DNA of 64,000 nt from Botryotinia globosa (Eukaryota; Ascomycota; Leotiomycetes; Helotiales; Sclerotiniaceae): positions 992,001-1,056,000 of the forward strand of contig RCSZ01000007.1 in assembly GCA_014898425.1 (NCBI GenBank), given 5' to 3'. The position numbers and the translations under genes were made by a program. Under the pieces are notes generated by a model. That model had not been told where the DNA came from, searched no databases, and saw only the letters and a program-made list of their open reading frames with translations. Below, in pieces: positions 11,952 through 23,807 of this stretch. Numbering within the stretch: position 1 is the stretch's first letter; the number at the start of each line of letters is the position of its first letter.

Positions 11952-14426
11952 CTCTTCTTGATTTCGCCTTTGGAATTAGTTTCCTGCTCTTTCTTCCGCT
12001 TTTGGGTATATTGTTTAGCTGTTTTTTTTTTAAAAAAAAGTAGTTTCAACAACAATGAATGAATTATCACTATATCGGATTAATTGATGGAGCAATCAGT
12101 CGTGGTCGCAAAGAAAGCCAGTAAACAAGTATCTATATTCGCATCAACTCGACCCCCAAAAAATTATGACGATTTTCCTTCCTGTCTTTTCTTTTTTGCA
12201 AGATCATAAGATCATAGATAAGATAGATAAACATTTCCCACCAGTCCTCAGACCTTGACTCATTCTATCTCCATCTTCCAAGCAATCAATTACTCTCCTA
12301 GGAATTAACTTTCTGGGCATCAACCATTTGTTTTTTTCCCTCCTACCCAAGAGCTGGTGAGCTTCAAGAATGAGTTACCTAATACCGTCTATCAATGTGA
12401 AATAGCACACACCCGGAGATTTTGCACGCACATGCAATGGAGATCTTTTTCTTCTTTTCTGGAAATACCTAGAGGGCCGATTTGATCGTTTGGCAGGGTA
12501 ATTCGTGTGAGGGGTAAATAGAGAGGAGGGCTTTATTTAAGGTGCATTTGGTGTCTCTTCCAAGTAAATACGAGTGCATTCATATAAATTGTATATATGT
12601 GTCTTCTGACGGGAAAGGGAATATGGAATACCGTACTTTGTTACAGAATGCAAGCAAGCAGACACGCAGACACGCAGACAGGTAGACAAGGCTTGTCAAG
12701 GACCGGCAGCTACAGGATGTCAAAAATGTAGTGCAACACATTCTTGTCTTGTCTTGTCTTGTCTTGTAGACATGTTATACACAATGTGCAGAAAATGTTT
12801 CCCCCTCATCTCATCACACAATGGCTTGAAGAGATTCTTCTGCAATACAATACTCTAAGCCTCTTTCCCAAGATATTCGTAAGAAGAAGTGTTTGTGCAC
12901 TGAGATAACGCCTCCTACGCACCTCTCTCTTCTCTCTTACCTCCTACATCGGAAGAAGCCCAGTTGGATATATCGAATACAGTAATAAATATCTCTCACG
13001 CGTGTGATATTCCAGAGTTTTGACCTCCTCCTGTGGCAGTCGATGCGGGAAAGCCGACAGAACCGAAGGGAGATAGATTCTTGGTTGAGGCTGTAAGATC
13101 TTAGTAAGAATTCTGTCGGTTTACCGTGCAGACCACATCGTTCTAGATTGTCCAATGCGATGGTGCGGGTACCATCGGGTTGTCTTGCTGATTCCCCGGG
13201 GGAGAAGTTGAATGAGTCCAGTATGTATGATAACGTCAGTGTGTGGATCCATTCTGCTGGGTGGAAGGTTTCAAGATGTATGGAAACGTAAGGTCAATTT
13301 CATCTAGAATACCTAGACACCTAGACGACAAGTGATGGCTGCTAGTATTTCACGGGGTGTGGCGCTCATAAGATGTGTCTATTGGAAGAAAAGAACCAAG
13401 TCCATCACCGCTCACCACAGCACACAAGATGTATGGATGTGTTTTAGCGATGAGACCTGATGGACTACAGAAGTAGAATACCTCTTATAGGTTCAATGCC
13501 ACTCTATGCCACTCTATGCCACTATCACCCCATCACGAGGGGAAGTGAAGGCCTCACTATAGAACATCAATCACTCATCCTTTACTCCGCCATAAGAGAT
13601 ATCACCCACCCCATCCCGTATATTGTGTGCTGCCAGTCATACAGAAACATCCATGAAAGGTAACATGATCCTGCATGAGCAACCACCATTGTGAGTCTGT
13701 GACGCCCATACATGATGTTTGGAGCAAGGATTGAAATATCCTTTCTTGTATTCTCGAAATTCCATGGGAAATGTTTAATTGGAAAATGTTTCAAAAGATA
13801 ATGAGGTAGAAGATCAGTTTGATATATAAATATGGAGAATCTTAAAACAATGTCATGACCCATCTCTCAGAACATGTACATACATCCAATTCAAGCCATG
13901 GAAACCGTAAACTCTTCCCAAATTCCCCTTTCATGATTGAGAATGTATTATCCGGGAAGCTTGGTGGTTACATATAAAGTCTTGGTCGCATCCCCAAAAA
14001 TAAGAAGCTACGATTGATAGTTTGCTACTGATTTCCAGCTGTCCCTTCCCCGCCCTGAAATAGAATGATAAAACCCATGCGAGCCATGCCTGTAGCCGCT
14101 GCGGGAAGGTCTCATAAGAGCAATTGATCGATACAGACTACAGTCCTTCTATTTTGTTTTGTTGTTGTAGGCTCGCAGCGAATAACAGATGGGGTTTAAA
14201 GGTCGTGGGGATGGTCCAAGAACCAGGGCATATTGGTATCTTTATGCTACTCCGTACAGTAATGGATCCGCGCGATCTATCCATTTAAGAAAAATAAGCA
14301 GCGATGATCTTTACCCCCTTGGAGAAGAGCATGTGCATAGTCAAGCAGGTATTAAAGAGGTCTAGAACCATTCTTTCTGCACTTCCATTTTGCTTCGTAT
14401 AATCTTTGGGTTTCTCGGGATTCTCC

Positions 14427-14543
14427 CATTCTCATTCTCATTCTCATTCTCATTCTCATTCTCATTCTCATTCTCATTCTCATTCTCATTCTCATTCTCA
14501 TTCTCATTCTCATTCTCATTCTCACTCTCATTCTCATTCTCAC
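14427..14543. repeat. CATTCT hexanucleotide array
   Basis: About 19-20 head-to-tail copies of CATTCT with one CACTCT variant near 14521. Because the period is six, both strands stay open and give artificial Ser-Phe, His-Ser and Met-Arg repeat frames. These are not genes. Confidence 0.95.
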
Positions 14544-15658
14544 AATCTCATCTTCATTCACATTGTCAGAGTCAGAGTTGGAGGCGAAAAGTTGAAAACG
14601 TAAGAAAAATCGAACTGGTTGGATATTTTGTGCACGCGGGATGGCGAGTGTTTGATTTTTTGGATAATAGAGACGGGCGGCATGGCATGATTGATGTCTC
14701 GGCGCAGGAACAAAGATTTCCATGTCGGGGACTCGGGGGATGCAAAGAAAAGGAAAGGCAGTAGAGACAGACAACCTTACGTATGTATGTTTAACTGTCC
14801 ACGCGGGTCATCTTACCTCATCTTATCAGCCCGAAAGTAATCTTTGGGTCATCAATGTTGTATGTAGTATGAACTTGGGAAAGGTAAAAGTTTCCCAGCG
14901 TCTATAAGATGAAGTCGATATCTAATAAATCTGTACTGAAATCTGTACTCTGTAAAGATTGCCCAAGTGATCAAATCGTTTCGGCTCGGTTCGCTCCTCC
15001 ACTTGTGCAAGATAAGATCATTAAGATGGCTCTGGGGAAAGGAATTAAAATTGCAGGACCACCGGTGGACCGATTGTTAAAGCATTCTAAGCAAATGCAA
15101 AAGTAACATGGCAAGCTGGAAATTTGCATATGGAAGGATATCGTGTTGACAGGCCTGAGGTTGATTACCTAGCTGAGGTTCCTATCTCAAGTTTCTAGAG
15201 AGCAGATACGAGTAGGTGGTGGCTTTGATGGAAAGGTAAATCTGCAATGTGCAGGCCGGTGGTAGAAATACAACACGAACACGGAGTTGTGAACTGGCAA
15301 TAAGACAATAATAAGGGGCATATAAATGGGTAGGGCAACCTTCTGCATCTCCTGCATCCATCTCCTGAATCTCCTGAATCTCCTGAACATCTCCTGAAGA
15401 TTTATTTCTTATCGATTCATCAAAATCTGAATCAACGTCATGGTATTCTGTACAGAGTATGGAGATTTTTTAATTTAAAATAACCTTTGGTATGAGTCCA
15501 TCGGGCCCATTTCATCAATCAATATGCAAAATGATTTGTGCGTGCCATGATCCATCGCGGCTGCGATTGCGCTTGATATTACTATCAATCCATGTTAGTT
15601 GCATCCACATTTGAAGTTATTGATATTGATACTGTAATATTGATACCAACATTTGGAA

Positions 15659-15741
15659 GGGAGTAAGACGTATCCCCAATTGAAAAGGAGTAAGACGTAT
15701 CCCCAATTGAAAAGGAGCAAGACGTATCCCCAATTGAAAAG
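15659..15741. repeat. 27-bp unit repeated three times
   Basis: The unit begins GGAGTAAGACGTATCCCCAA and ends TTGAAAA. Three copies lie in direct tandem with a T-to-C change (GTAAG to GCAAG) in the third. It is a non-coding minisatellite; near-perfect identity implies a recent duplication. Confidence 0.9.
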
Positions 15742-17108
15742 GAGCAAAGGCTGCGAGAGGGAATGAATGATATTGGGGGTGGAGGGAAGGGAGTCTTTTC
15801 TCTACAAAGTACCTAGGTAGTCTTAGGAAGTTAGGAAGGATACTTATTCCAAAATTGTCTAGATAGACGGCGTATACGATGGAGCCGATTTATTACTTTT
15901 ACTCTAGGACGGACCTCAAGGAGGCGAATATTCGCAAGCCAGGTGAGATGGATGATCAAACCTCGCTATGAATTTTACACTGCCTCTCGAGTCTCGAGTC
16001 TCTACCCTTCGTATATGGTGGTTAGGTGCCTAGATAGATATGACACGGATCCCTTCTAAATCTTGGTTATGGGTTAATAAGCATCAGATATTCATTCTAC
16101 TCTATGGACACCGGACCATGATTTGACGTTCCCAATATTATCTACATGACTACTTTTATTATTATTAGCCCTTGACTTTTAAGAACAGATTGAGCCTATA
16201 TATGTATCTATCTTGCCTTGACCTAATTCACTCAATCCATACATTTCCTTGTTCTCAAATCTTGAATGCATTTCGTCGAGAAGTGTATGTGTGACGCTAA
16301 AATGCGATAAATGTATGCGCATGGGTGTCTGGTGATTCTTATCCGTAGAGTACTCCGTCGAGTACTCCGTCGATAAATTGAATTAACAGACAAAGAAACC
16401 TCAATGAGCATTCTCCTCTCGCTGCATTCTCAATTGGGGAACAAAATACATTTATTGTTCATTGCCTTGATTTTCTTCTTCTCATCTCCAATGATTTGTT
16501 TTGCTCAAGACTCTTGATTTCTGAATGTTCCCTCATAGCTGACATAACACACCCTTACACACACATTTCTTTGTTCTTTATTGCATTGCTCGTTACACGT
16601 CACCTAACCATTGACTGAAAGCGACGTCTTCAAGATATGTAAAATAAAATGTAATTACCATGTACAATCATCATCTCCCCATCTCCATTGAGAATGGTTT
16701 CCTTCCTTTTGATTTCCCGATAATTTCACACATTTATTTGCATTTTAATTACGCAAAGTCAGTGTTTAGCACTGCACATTCTCGTCACACGCACACAACA
16801 ATCTAAGCCTTAGTACAGTGTATCAATCAACTTTCGACCTTAGCATCACCTAGTATTCACTCTCATACCTGGGTAGTAAGTGGCTCGGTGGACGACTGAC
16901 TACGACTGACTACGAGCCGGCCCCGGAACTCAAAGACCAACCAAAGCTTTGATAGTGGGACGACTCCATCAAATCGAAATCGAAATCGAATAATATCCTG
17001 AGAATACTGCCTAGTAGGTATACTCTGTGAGGTATAGTCGGTATCGTAGGCTATTCACACATACGACAGTCTATCTACCTCCTTGTACCTTCTAGGGCGG
17101 CCGTAGAT

Positions 17109-17222
17109 ATCAACATCAACATCAACATCAACATCAACATCAACATCAACATCAACATCAACATCAACATCAACATCAACATCAACATCAACATCAACAT
17201 CAACATCAACATCAACATCAAC
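17109..17222. repeat. (ATCAAC)19 microsatellite
   Basis: Nineteen perfect head-to-tail ATCAAC hexamers, about 1 kb upstream of the C2H2 gene start. It may lie in that gene's promoter or a 5' leader exon. The array is uninterrupted and so probably length-polymorphic. Confidence 0.95.
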
Positions 17223-18164
17223 AATTTACTTCACTCAATCATAATCCTCCTGCCGAGTGATCCTATCAAACCCAATTCCGATTTACCACTTTGTTAGTTA
17301 CCATTCAGACCCTGGTTCAACCAGTGATTCACCCCCCCCCATAGAGAACACACACACATACGACAGAGAAGGAAAGTGGAATCCCCAGGAAGGAAAAGAC
17401 AAAGACTAGCAAAGCAACCAAGCAACCTAAAATTGGTACCAGATCTACTGTTACCGCACCTTTTTTCCCCCTTCCCAATCTTTCTGGATATTTCTACAAT
17501 TGTGCACCCGTTCAATTTGCACAATCCCTCAATCTATATCAGAAGTTATAGCAGACATTCATTTATCCTACTACGGGGGAGAAAAAGAAACAATAACAAG
17601 CAAGAGAACTTGTCTATTTACACTGGCCATCTTCCACATATAAACATATCTTCATCGAAACATTTAGCACAACAAATCTCTCAGTGGCCTACAACGGAAA
17701 CGTGCGAAACCCCGCTGGCCTGCATCGTCTCAGCCATTCGATCCTCCGTTTAGTCCTGGATTCATCCTGGTCCTAAACATTTTTATTTCTCCATTCCAAC
17801 TGCGACAAATTTCCAAACATCTTTTCTACGCTGGCAGATTCACTTGCCTTGTTGCTCCCTCTCCCTCTCCCTCTCTCCCTCCCTCTCTCTCTGAATAATA
17901 ATCGTTTTATGAAATTCATTGCATTCACTCAATACTTCCTTCTTTTTGTGCTTCTCCAATCACTCAATTTGCTCTCCCCTACAAAGAACCACGCGGTCTA
18001 TAGCTGGAGCTCGAACCCGACCAATTTACGAAACCACCTGCAATCGCCAATAATCCATCCCATTATTTTGTCTCGCTCTCATATTATTGCTTATCATAGC
18101 TCGAGGCTTGAAGGTCGGCTCTGCGAATTCGAAAGTGGAACAAAGGAAATAAATAATTGTCAAA

Positions 18165-19644
18165 ATGGCATCTTCTAAGGTGATTACCTTATTTCCCTCA
18201 TTACATACCAGCGTTATCTATTTATAGGAACACTGCTGATCATTCTCATCTCTCTCACAGGAAATTCAGCATTCTTCGAGACCTAGCCAAGGCCGACTTC
18301 CATCACTGTCTACAAATTCTTCGAGTTCCTATCCACGACAGTCTCATACAAGAAATCACTCTCATTCAGTATCTGCAGGATCACTTATACCGAGCAGCAG
18401 GGTGACTCGACGCAAAAGTGTATCTTCAAACGTTGCGAGTAATGTTAATGCACTTCTAGCTGCAGCGACAGCGAGCGAGGTTGGCGATAATCCTTTGGCA
18501 ATGCCAATTTCTACACGAAGAGCAACAATGAGATCCGGACCCATGGGCAGTCTACCATCTCCACCATCGAGTCTGCCAACTCACAGAATAAGGTTGACTA
18601 TGAAGTCGGGGCGTGGAGAGAGTGCAATTGACGATGATAATAACGACGAGGAAATGGAGGACGAAGAAGACGACGAATTTACAAAGAACAGAACGAGAAG
18701 AGCGAGCGAAGGATCACAACTCTTGAAAGATGGCAAGAAGGCCAATGCCAATGATCTCAAGTGTGACAAGTGCGGAAAAGGATACAAGCACAGCAGTTGC
18801 TTGTCTAAGCATTTGTTCGTGCCCACCATCCTTTCCTATCTTCCTCCACATGGGCTTCGGCGCGGAAGCTTTGTGTGATAGTGTTGTGAATTGTTATTAA
18901 CTTTTTGTTTGCAGATGGGAACATACACCACAATGGTCCTACACCTCGAAACTGTTGATCTCAAAGCATCAACAAGTACAGTTGCTAGAAGCGGCTGCCG
19001 TCCTTCTTGGAATGAACCAAGATTCCGTCAATACTCCACCGGACTCTGCAAAGGACCCTCAAAGTGATGACCAGGATTCTGCATCTAGTCTGGGTGACCA
19101 TGAGATTGATCGTGCCAGCTCCGCGGATATGACACCACCACCTGCGGATATGCGTCATGCATACGGTGGCAGTTCGTTCAACGGATCAAGGATACATGCT
19201 GGAAACAGTGACTCTTATACCATGTCGGATAGGGTACGCTATGGTGCTAGCGTGCCGGTAGGCTTTGGTCTTTTCCACCAACAGAATTATGAGCGTCGCC
19301 CGCCCTCTTCCGGAATGAATGAGAATCGAGAGGAAGATACCTTAACCACAGCAATGGAGGCCCACGGTCTTTCAAGCGACTTCCAAGACGATATTCCTCC
19401 CGTACCTGGAATCCCTGCTGAATATTTGAATGATCTTTCAGCAAGTTACACACCCAGCCTTCGCCCGCGGCAGAGGGAAAGTTTTGCCAGAGGAAGCTAT
19501 GACCGTCACCAACTCCATGGAGATGGAGATGTGCAAATGGACGATGGCGATGATAGTATGGGAGATGAGGAAGATTATGATCTGCGTTCCCGCGGTCGTT
19601 CCGATGAAGACGATGATGGCGTTTTCGGACACATGGAGGAATAA
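18165..19644 (+). CDS. C2H2 zinc-finger protein (conserved fungal regulator)
   Basis: Predicted nuclear protein of 432 aa. Exons: 18165-18179 (15 nt, MASSK), 18261-18814 and 18915-19644. One C2H2 finger is seen: C173, C176, H189, H193 (C-x2-C-x12-H-x3-H). The second intron falls between the two zinc-binding histidines, so the finger exists only after splicing. Directly after the finger comes WEHTPQWSYTSKLL and ISKHQQVQLLEAA, which looks like a conserved helical extension. The flanks are low-complexity: Ser/Arg-rich N-terminus, an acidic run at about residues 120-150, and a very acidic C-terminus. A single finger plus conserved extension suggests a DNA- or protein-binding regulator; specific targets are unknown. 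The long upstream region contains the ATCAAC array and short upstream frames that could affect translation. Confidence 0.85.
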
Positions 19645-20896
19645 CTGCCGACAAATCTAAATGTGCCAATCGAAGCAATCTTTCGATTGACCATTGTGAT
19701 TATTTCCCTTTTCTTCTCCTGTAGTAGCAATGTAATAAGTAAATCCGGTCGATTCTTAGCACCAATGTGTGGGGGTTTGATCCACTGAGGTTAAAACTAA
19801 GAATCGGGTTGATCTACCAGAACAATAAAAACAAATGTTATCAATGAAAAGAAGATACTCAGCCGCCAGGCATGCAAACTCCTAATGTCAATCCCATTTG
19901 ATACCAATTTTGATAGTGAACATGATAGTAGCGATGGTGGCGACGATATCGAAGTAGTTAGGAGTTGCATATCGAGGTATATTGTATTGTCAAGCACGCA
20001 ACTACTTGCAAGTCCTTTTTCAATTGGGTTTCATTTCCCCTTCAGATAACATCACTGGCCTTGAGGCTTTTAGATAGCACTTGCTGGACATTGGTTGGGT
20101 AGGGTGCGGCTTGTTATCTAGGTCTGGGATAAAGTTTCTTGACGTAGAAGAAAGAAGTTGATAAATAATTAGGCGTGCAGTAGTCATAAATGGAGCGGAT
20201 GTACGTAGAGGTTTTTCAAAAAGCAAACGAAGCTATTGTATAACCAGATGAAAGTGTCAGAGGTTAAAAGAAGAAAGCAAAGCAAAACAAAATATCAATT
20301 GAAATTCATTTTTCAACAACTTGAAGCAACACGACTTTACTTATTTAAATTAGAAATATCAAATTTTTCGATGTGGATACCAATTGAAAAAAGTGAGAAA
20401 ATTGTAATGAAAAAATGGTGGTTGGCAGAACGACTCTTGTATACAAGGAACTGGATTGATGATAGCTCACCGGTAGTGACGTCTTGGTGTCCAAGCTCAA
20501 GCTGCATCATGCAAAGCAAGCAAAAAATTCGCATGGGCAGAACATAACTTTACAATTATACATCAAAAGAATCAATTCAACGATATAAAATCAAACAATC
20601 AAACAATCAAACTCGAAACTTTTGTTGCTTTGTGATCATTAAAAGAGAAATTGAAAAGTGAAAAGATATTTTATACTTGTGGGATAAGCGCGCCGGCCCT
20701 AGGAGACGCGTTGGTTTTGTTTATTTGCAGTCGGACTGGATTGTTAGGAAAGGACAGGCGGGTATGGAGCTTTCATTTGTTTTTATAATCATTCAAAGTT
20801 AATTATTTACAAGTACACAGGATCTTCACATATAACACGATTCTGAACGAAATATACCAGAACGAAAGCAGTAACAGTAAAGAAAAAGAGGAGAAA
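19645..20896. other. Intergenic region, no supported gene
   Basis: About 1.25 kb between two genes transcribed in the same direction. A 103-codon open frame at 20236-20547 has an AT-driven Lys/Phe/Ile-rich composition and no recognisable features. Otherwise only 3' UTR and promoter-like AT-rich DNA is seen. Confidence 0.55.
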
Positions 20897-22118
20897 ATGG
20901 CTCCAGCAACACGATCACTAAGAAGAGACAAGGTTGAGAGCTTGGCAGACAGTACAGAGGCGGCAGCGGATCAACTTGTTAATGGGGATTTGAGCCATCT
21001 GCAAAGGGGGGATGATTTGGATGAATATTACTCGAAGAGGGAAGCAGCGAAGAGAGAAAATGATGAGAAGTCAATGCTTGTCAAGTCAATGCTGGCCGAC
21101 TCTGGATTCTCACAGCGGAAACCATCGAAGGTGCCAGATCTATTGAGGTTTCCCTTGGTGGTAGTTCTCAGTTTGATGGGAAGTGGGTTGGCTTATAGTT
21201 TGCGTGCGAACTATGTTGAGGCAGAGGAGTTGGGAAGCGTCAGTAGGAGGTATCAGGGATGGGAAGAGGCGGCGGGGTTGGTTGCGTGGAGGACTGCGGA
21301 ATTGGCATTAGGTTGGTTTGGTAATTATGATGGCTATGATTTTGCAGCTATGACTTTGTTATCTCGTGGTCCTCCAGTAAGTTTTTCCACCCCAAATTTC
21401 TGCCCCACTACCAAATTGCGCTCGCAGTTGTGATGAGTATTTACTGATTTTTGGGATTCAGTTGTATCTTCTTAACGCATTCTATGAAGTTAGCGTGAAG
21501 ACTGTTGTGTCATCTATTCTGATCGATACCCTCACAACTTACATTCCATTCCGATTACTTCGACCTCTCTCTCCCGCTCACGCAGACGCTCCATCTGTAC
21601 CAAACCGAGATATCACTTCAGATATTCCCGTTCAGATCATTACTACACTCCTAGCAGCTTCTATCTACAGCGTTACTCTCTACGGTGCATACATGTCCTA
21701 CATGCCAGTTTACCTTGCTACCTATTTCGAAGGTATCCCATCAATTGCCGCCGCTCACACCGCAACACCTACTTCTCTCCTTCCCGTTATGTTACTGTTA
21801 GGCCTCGCGACGCGTTCATTCATTTTCACCCCAGTTACAGCTACCAAGCCTTCAGACTCGGTACCCCCGCCATTCAACCCTGAAACTGCTACGTTGGAAG
21901 AGACTATTCTTTATAATTTGTGGGGCTTTTCGAACAAAACTAGAATTATTATCAAGCGAACGGCTACTTTGATGATGATTACAGGTGTTAACACCTTTTT
22001 GCAAACGTATGTTACGGTTGAGGGGGTTGAGGCGCTTGGTGCTGTGGCGTATTCGGGTATCTGGGTTGTGGCTGCGGGAATTTGTGGGGGTGTATTGGGG
22101 TTTGTGGGTGCGGTTTAG
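20897..22118 (+). CDS. Predicted multi-pass membrane protein, function unknown
   Basis: 378 aa from two exons, 20897-21376 and 21462-22118, joined by an 85-nt GTAAGT..TTCAG intron in phase 0. The first ~75 residues are charged and hydrophilic. Hydrophobic segments follow at about residues 88-108 (LLRFPLVVVLSLMG region), 161-180, around 225-250, 275-295 (LLPVMLLLGLATRSF) and at the C-terminus (AGICGGVLGFVGAV). The hydrophilic N-terminus lacks a signal peptide, so it is probably an internal-membrane protein with at least four spans. It looks conserved in type but I do not recognise the family. It has no neighbours that suggest a pathway. Confidence 0.75.
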
Positions 22119-23807
22119 GGAGGAAAGTGTGATGCAGATTTGATGGCTTGACGTTGAGTGAAGTCGGAGGTAGGTACATTAGGGAAGATGAAGGAGAGAA
22201 TTACTGTACATGAAAGAAGACGCATATGGATCTCGCCATTTCCTCTTTTGGGGATTTATTGATTTGGCGGAGTATAGCTGACTGATTGAAGCGAGACTTT
22301 TTTTGATTTTTTCACTGGCTTGAGATACAGGGGAATATGTTCACATGTTTGTTTATCGACACGGCGAGAAGGGTTAGGGGATCAAACTGCTCATCCGGGG
22401 GAAAATAATCATAAACACTTTCAAGTAATATTTGGCGGGTGTGATGATTTGTTTTACCGTGTTGTATTGTATTCTTTATGGTTTTGATTTCTTGAAAAGG
22501 AGTGCACATGATTTTGATGGATATTGTATGCCCGGTATCAAAGCGATTTCTAAAAATAGATGCATGTATTGATTTCAACAAAGGGGTATGGGGTAGGTCT
22601 GTCTGTGTAGTGGAGGTACCTATTATACTAATATGGAGTGAATGTGAATTGAAACTTAATGCATTGATAGATACCTAGGGAGGGAGGTAGGTAGTTTTAT
22701 AGAGACTTCGATAAATGATATTGTGACTGTCCATATTTTATAGGACTAGGCTGACATGTGAGATGCGAGAGTAAGCAGGCATTTTATTCCTTTCAGATCA
22801 TATCGTGTAATCTTGTGACCCATATCGCTTTAACCGCAATTTCGAGACAAGAAGGGGAAGGGGGGAAGGGGGGAAGGGAAAGGGCTGATGTGAATAAAGG
22901 GTGAAATCGTCAATCGTAAATGGGAAGGTGCAAACAATCATTTTAAACGGATCAGATTATAATAAAACATATTGATCATCACTAGCATTGGGGCATTAAT
23001 TAAATATTCATTGTCTACGTCGATTCCCAAAACAAGCAAAATACATCATCCATCAATTTCATTCATACTCCATACGCATTCAACGTGGTTTTACCCTTTC
23101 AGCCTTCCTTTCCCAGTTGATTTTATTCACGATCAGCTTTATCCATCCGGTTCAGCCTTCGACACCTCCTTGACTCCTTTCTGTATGATCTAGATACCAT
23201 ACAGATCCTCCCGTACAGATCCCATCCACTTTGCCACGGTCACGGTCACGGTCACGGCCACTGCTTCTCCTGCTGCTACTTATTACTCGCGGCGGTACTT
23301 GTCACTGATATATCTGATATATCTGGAATATCTGGAATATCTGGAATATCTGGAATATCTGGAATATCTGGAATATCTGGAATATCTGAAATATCTCGAA
23401 ACAAAGCCTTGGAACCCATGACACCCTCTTGACATATTTTTATAATGAAATATGTAGGCTTCGTAATACACCAAGCCCAATCTAGGATTTTTTAATCGTC
23501 TTTTGATTCGATTAAAGATCTATTTTATTCTGGTCCTCAACTTTACTACCTGCCTATTAATTGCCATCGCTCTCAGTATTTTATCACGGTATTTGCAATT
23601 ACCTACTACTGTACATAGCATACCATACCACACATCCATCCACACATCCATCCACACATCCATCCATCCATCCATCCATCCATACACACATCCTCCCTTT
23701 CAGAGCCTCATCGATATCGCGTCTCCTCCCTCTGCTACAAACTTAAAACACCATTCGATCGGATCAAGATAGAGAAGAAAAATAGCATCCAACTCTCCTA
23801 AACAAAT
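22119..23807. other. Intergenic region with short tandem repeats
   Basis: About 1.7 kb upstream of the ING gene. It contains CACGGT repeats (about 23235-23257), a 9-bp ATATCTGGA array (23319-23399) and a CATCCATCCACA run (about 23630-23690). No supported gene; presumably 3' UTR of the membrane-protein gene and promoter of the ING gene. Confidence 0.6.
23319..23399. repeat. 9-bp tandem repeat (ATATCTGGA)
   Basis: About nine head-to-tail copies; the last two copies diverge (ATATCTGAA, ATATCTCGA). The 9-bp period keeps an artificial Ser-Arg-Tyr repeat frame open on the minus strand. Confidence 0.9.

Larger units (their letters stand above)
11952..18164. other. 6.2-kb repeat-rich intergenic region between divergent genes
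   Basis: No supported gene. It holds a (TCTTG)n run near 12745, a long CATTCT hexamer array (14427-14543), three copies of a 27-bp unit (15659-15741), one TACCTAGGTA palindrome (15810-15819) and an ATCAAC array (17109-17222). The flanking genes (DUF3602 on minus, C2H2 on plus) both start here, so it must contain two promoters. The pyrimidine-rich stretch from about 17800 to 17895 is probably the leader of the C2H2 gene. Confidence 0.55.

Noticed and set aside
13582..13863. 93-codon minus-strand frame
   Set aside because: No conserved composition, no splice context, and located in a repeat-rich non-coding region.
14352..14774. Long Met-Arg, Ser-Phe and His-Ser repeat reading frames on both strands
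   Set aside because: They are the translation of the CATTCT hexamer array; the period of six keeps all frames open without coding meaning.
20236..20547. 103-codon plus-strand frame
   Set aside because: Lys/Phe/Ile-rich composition is explained by AT-rich DNA; no recognisable features.
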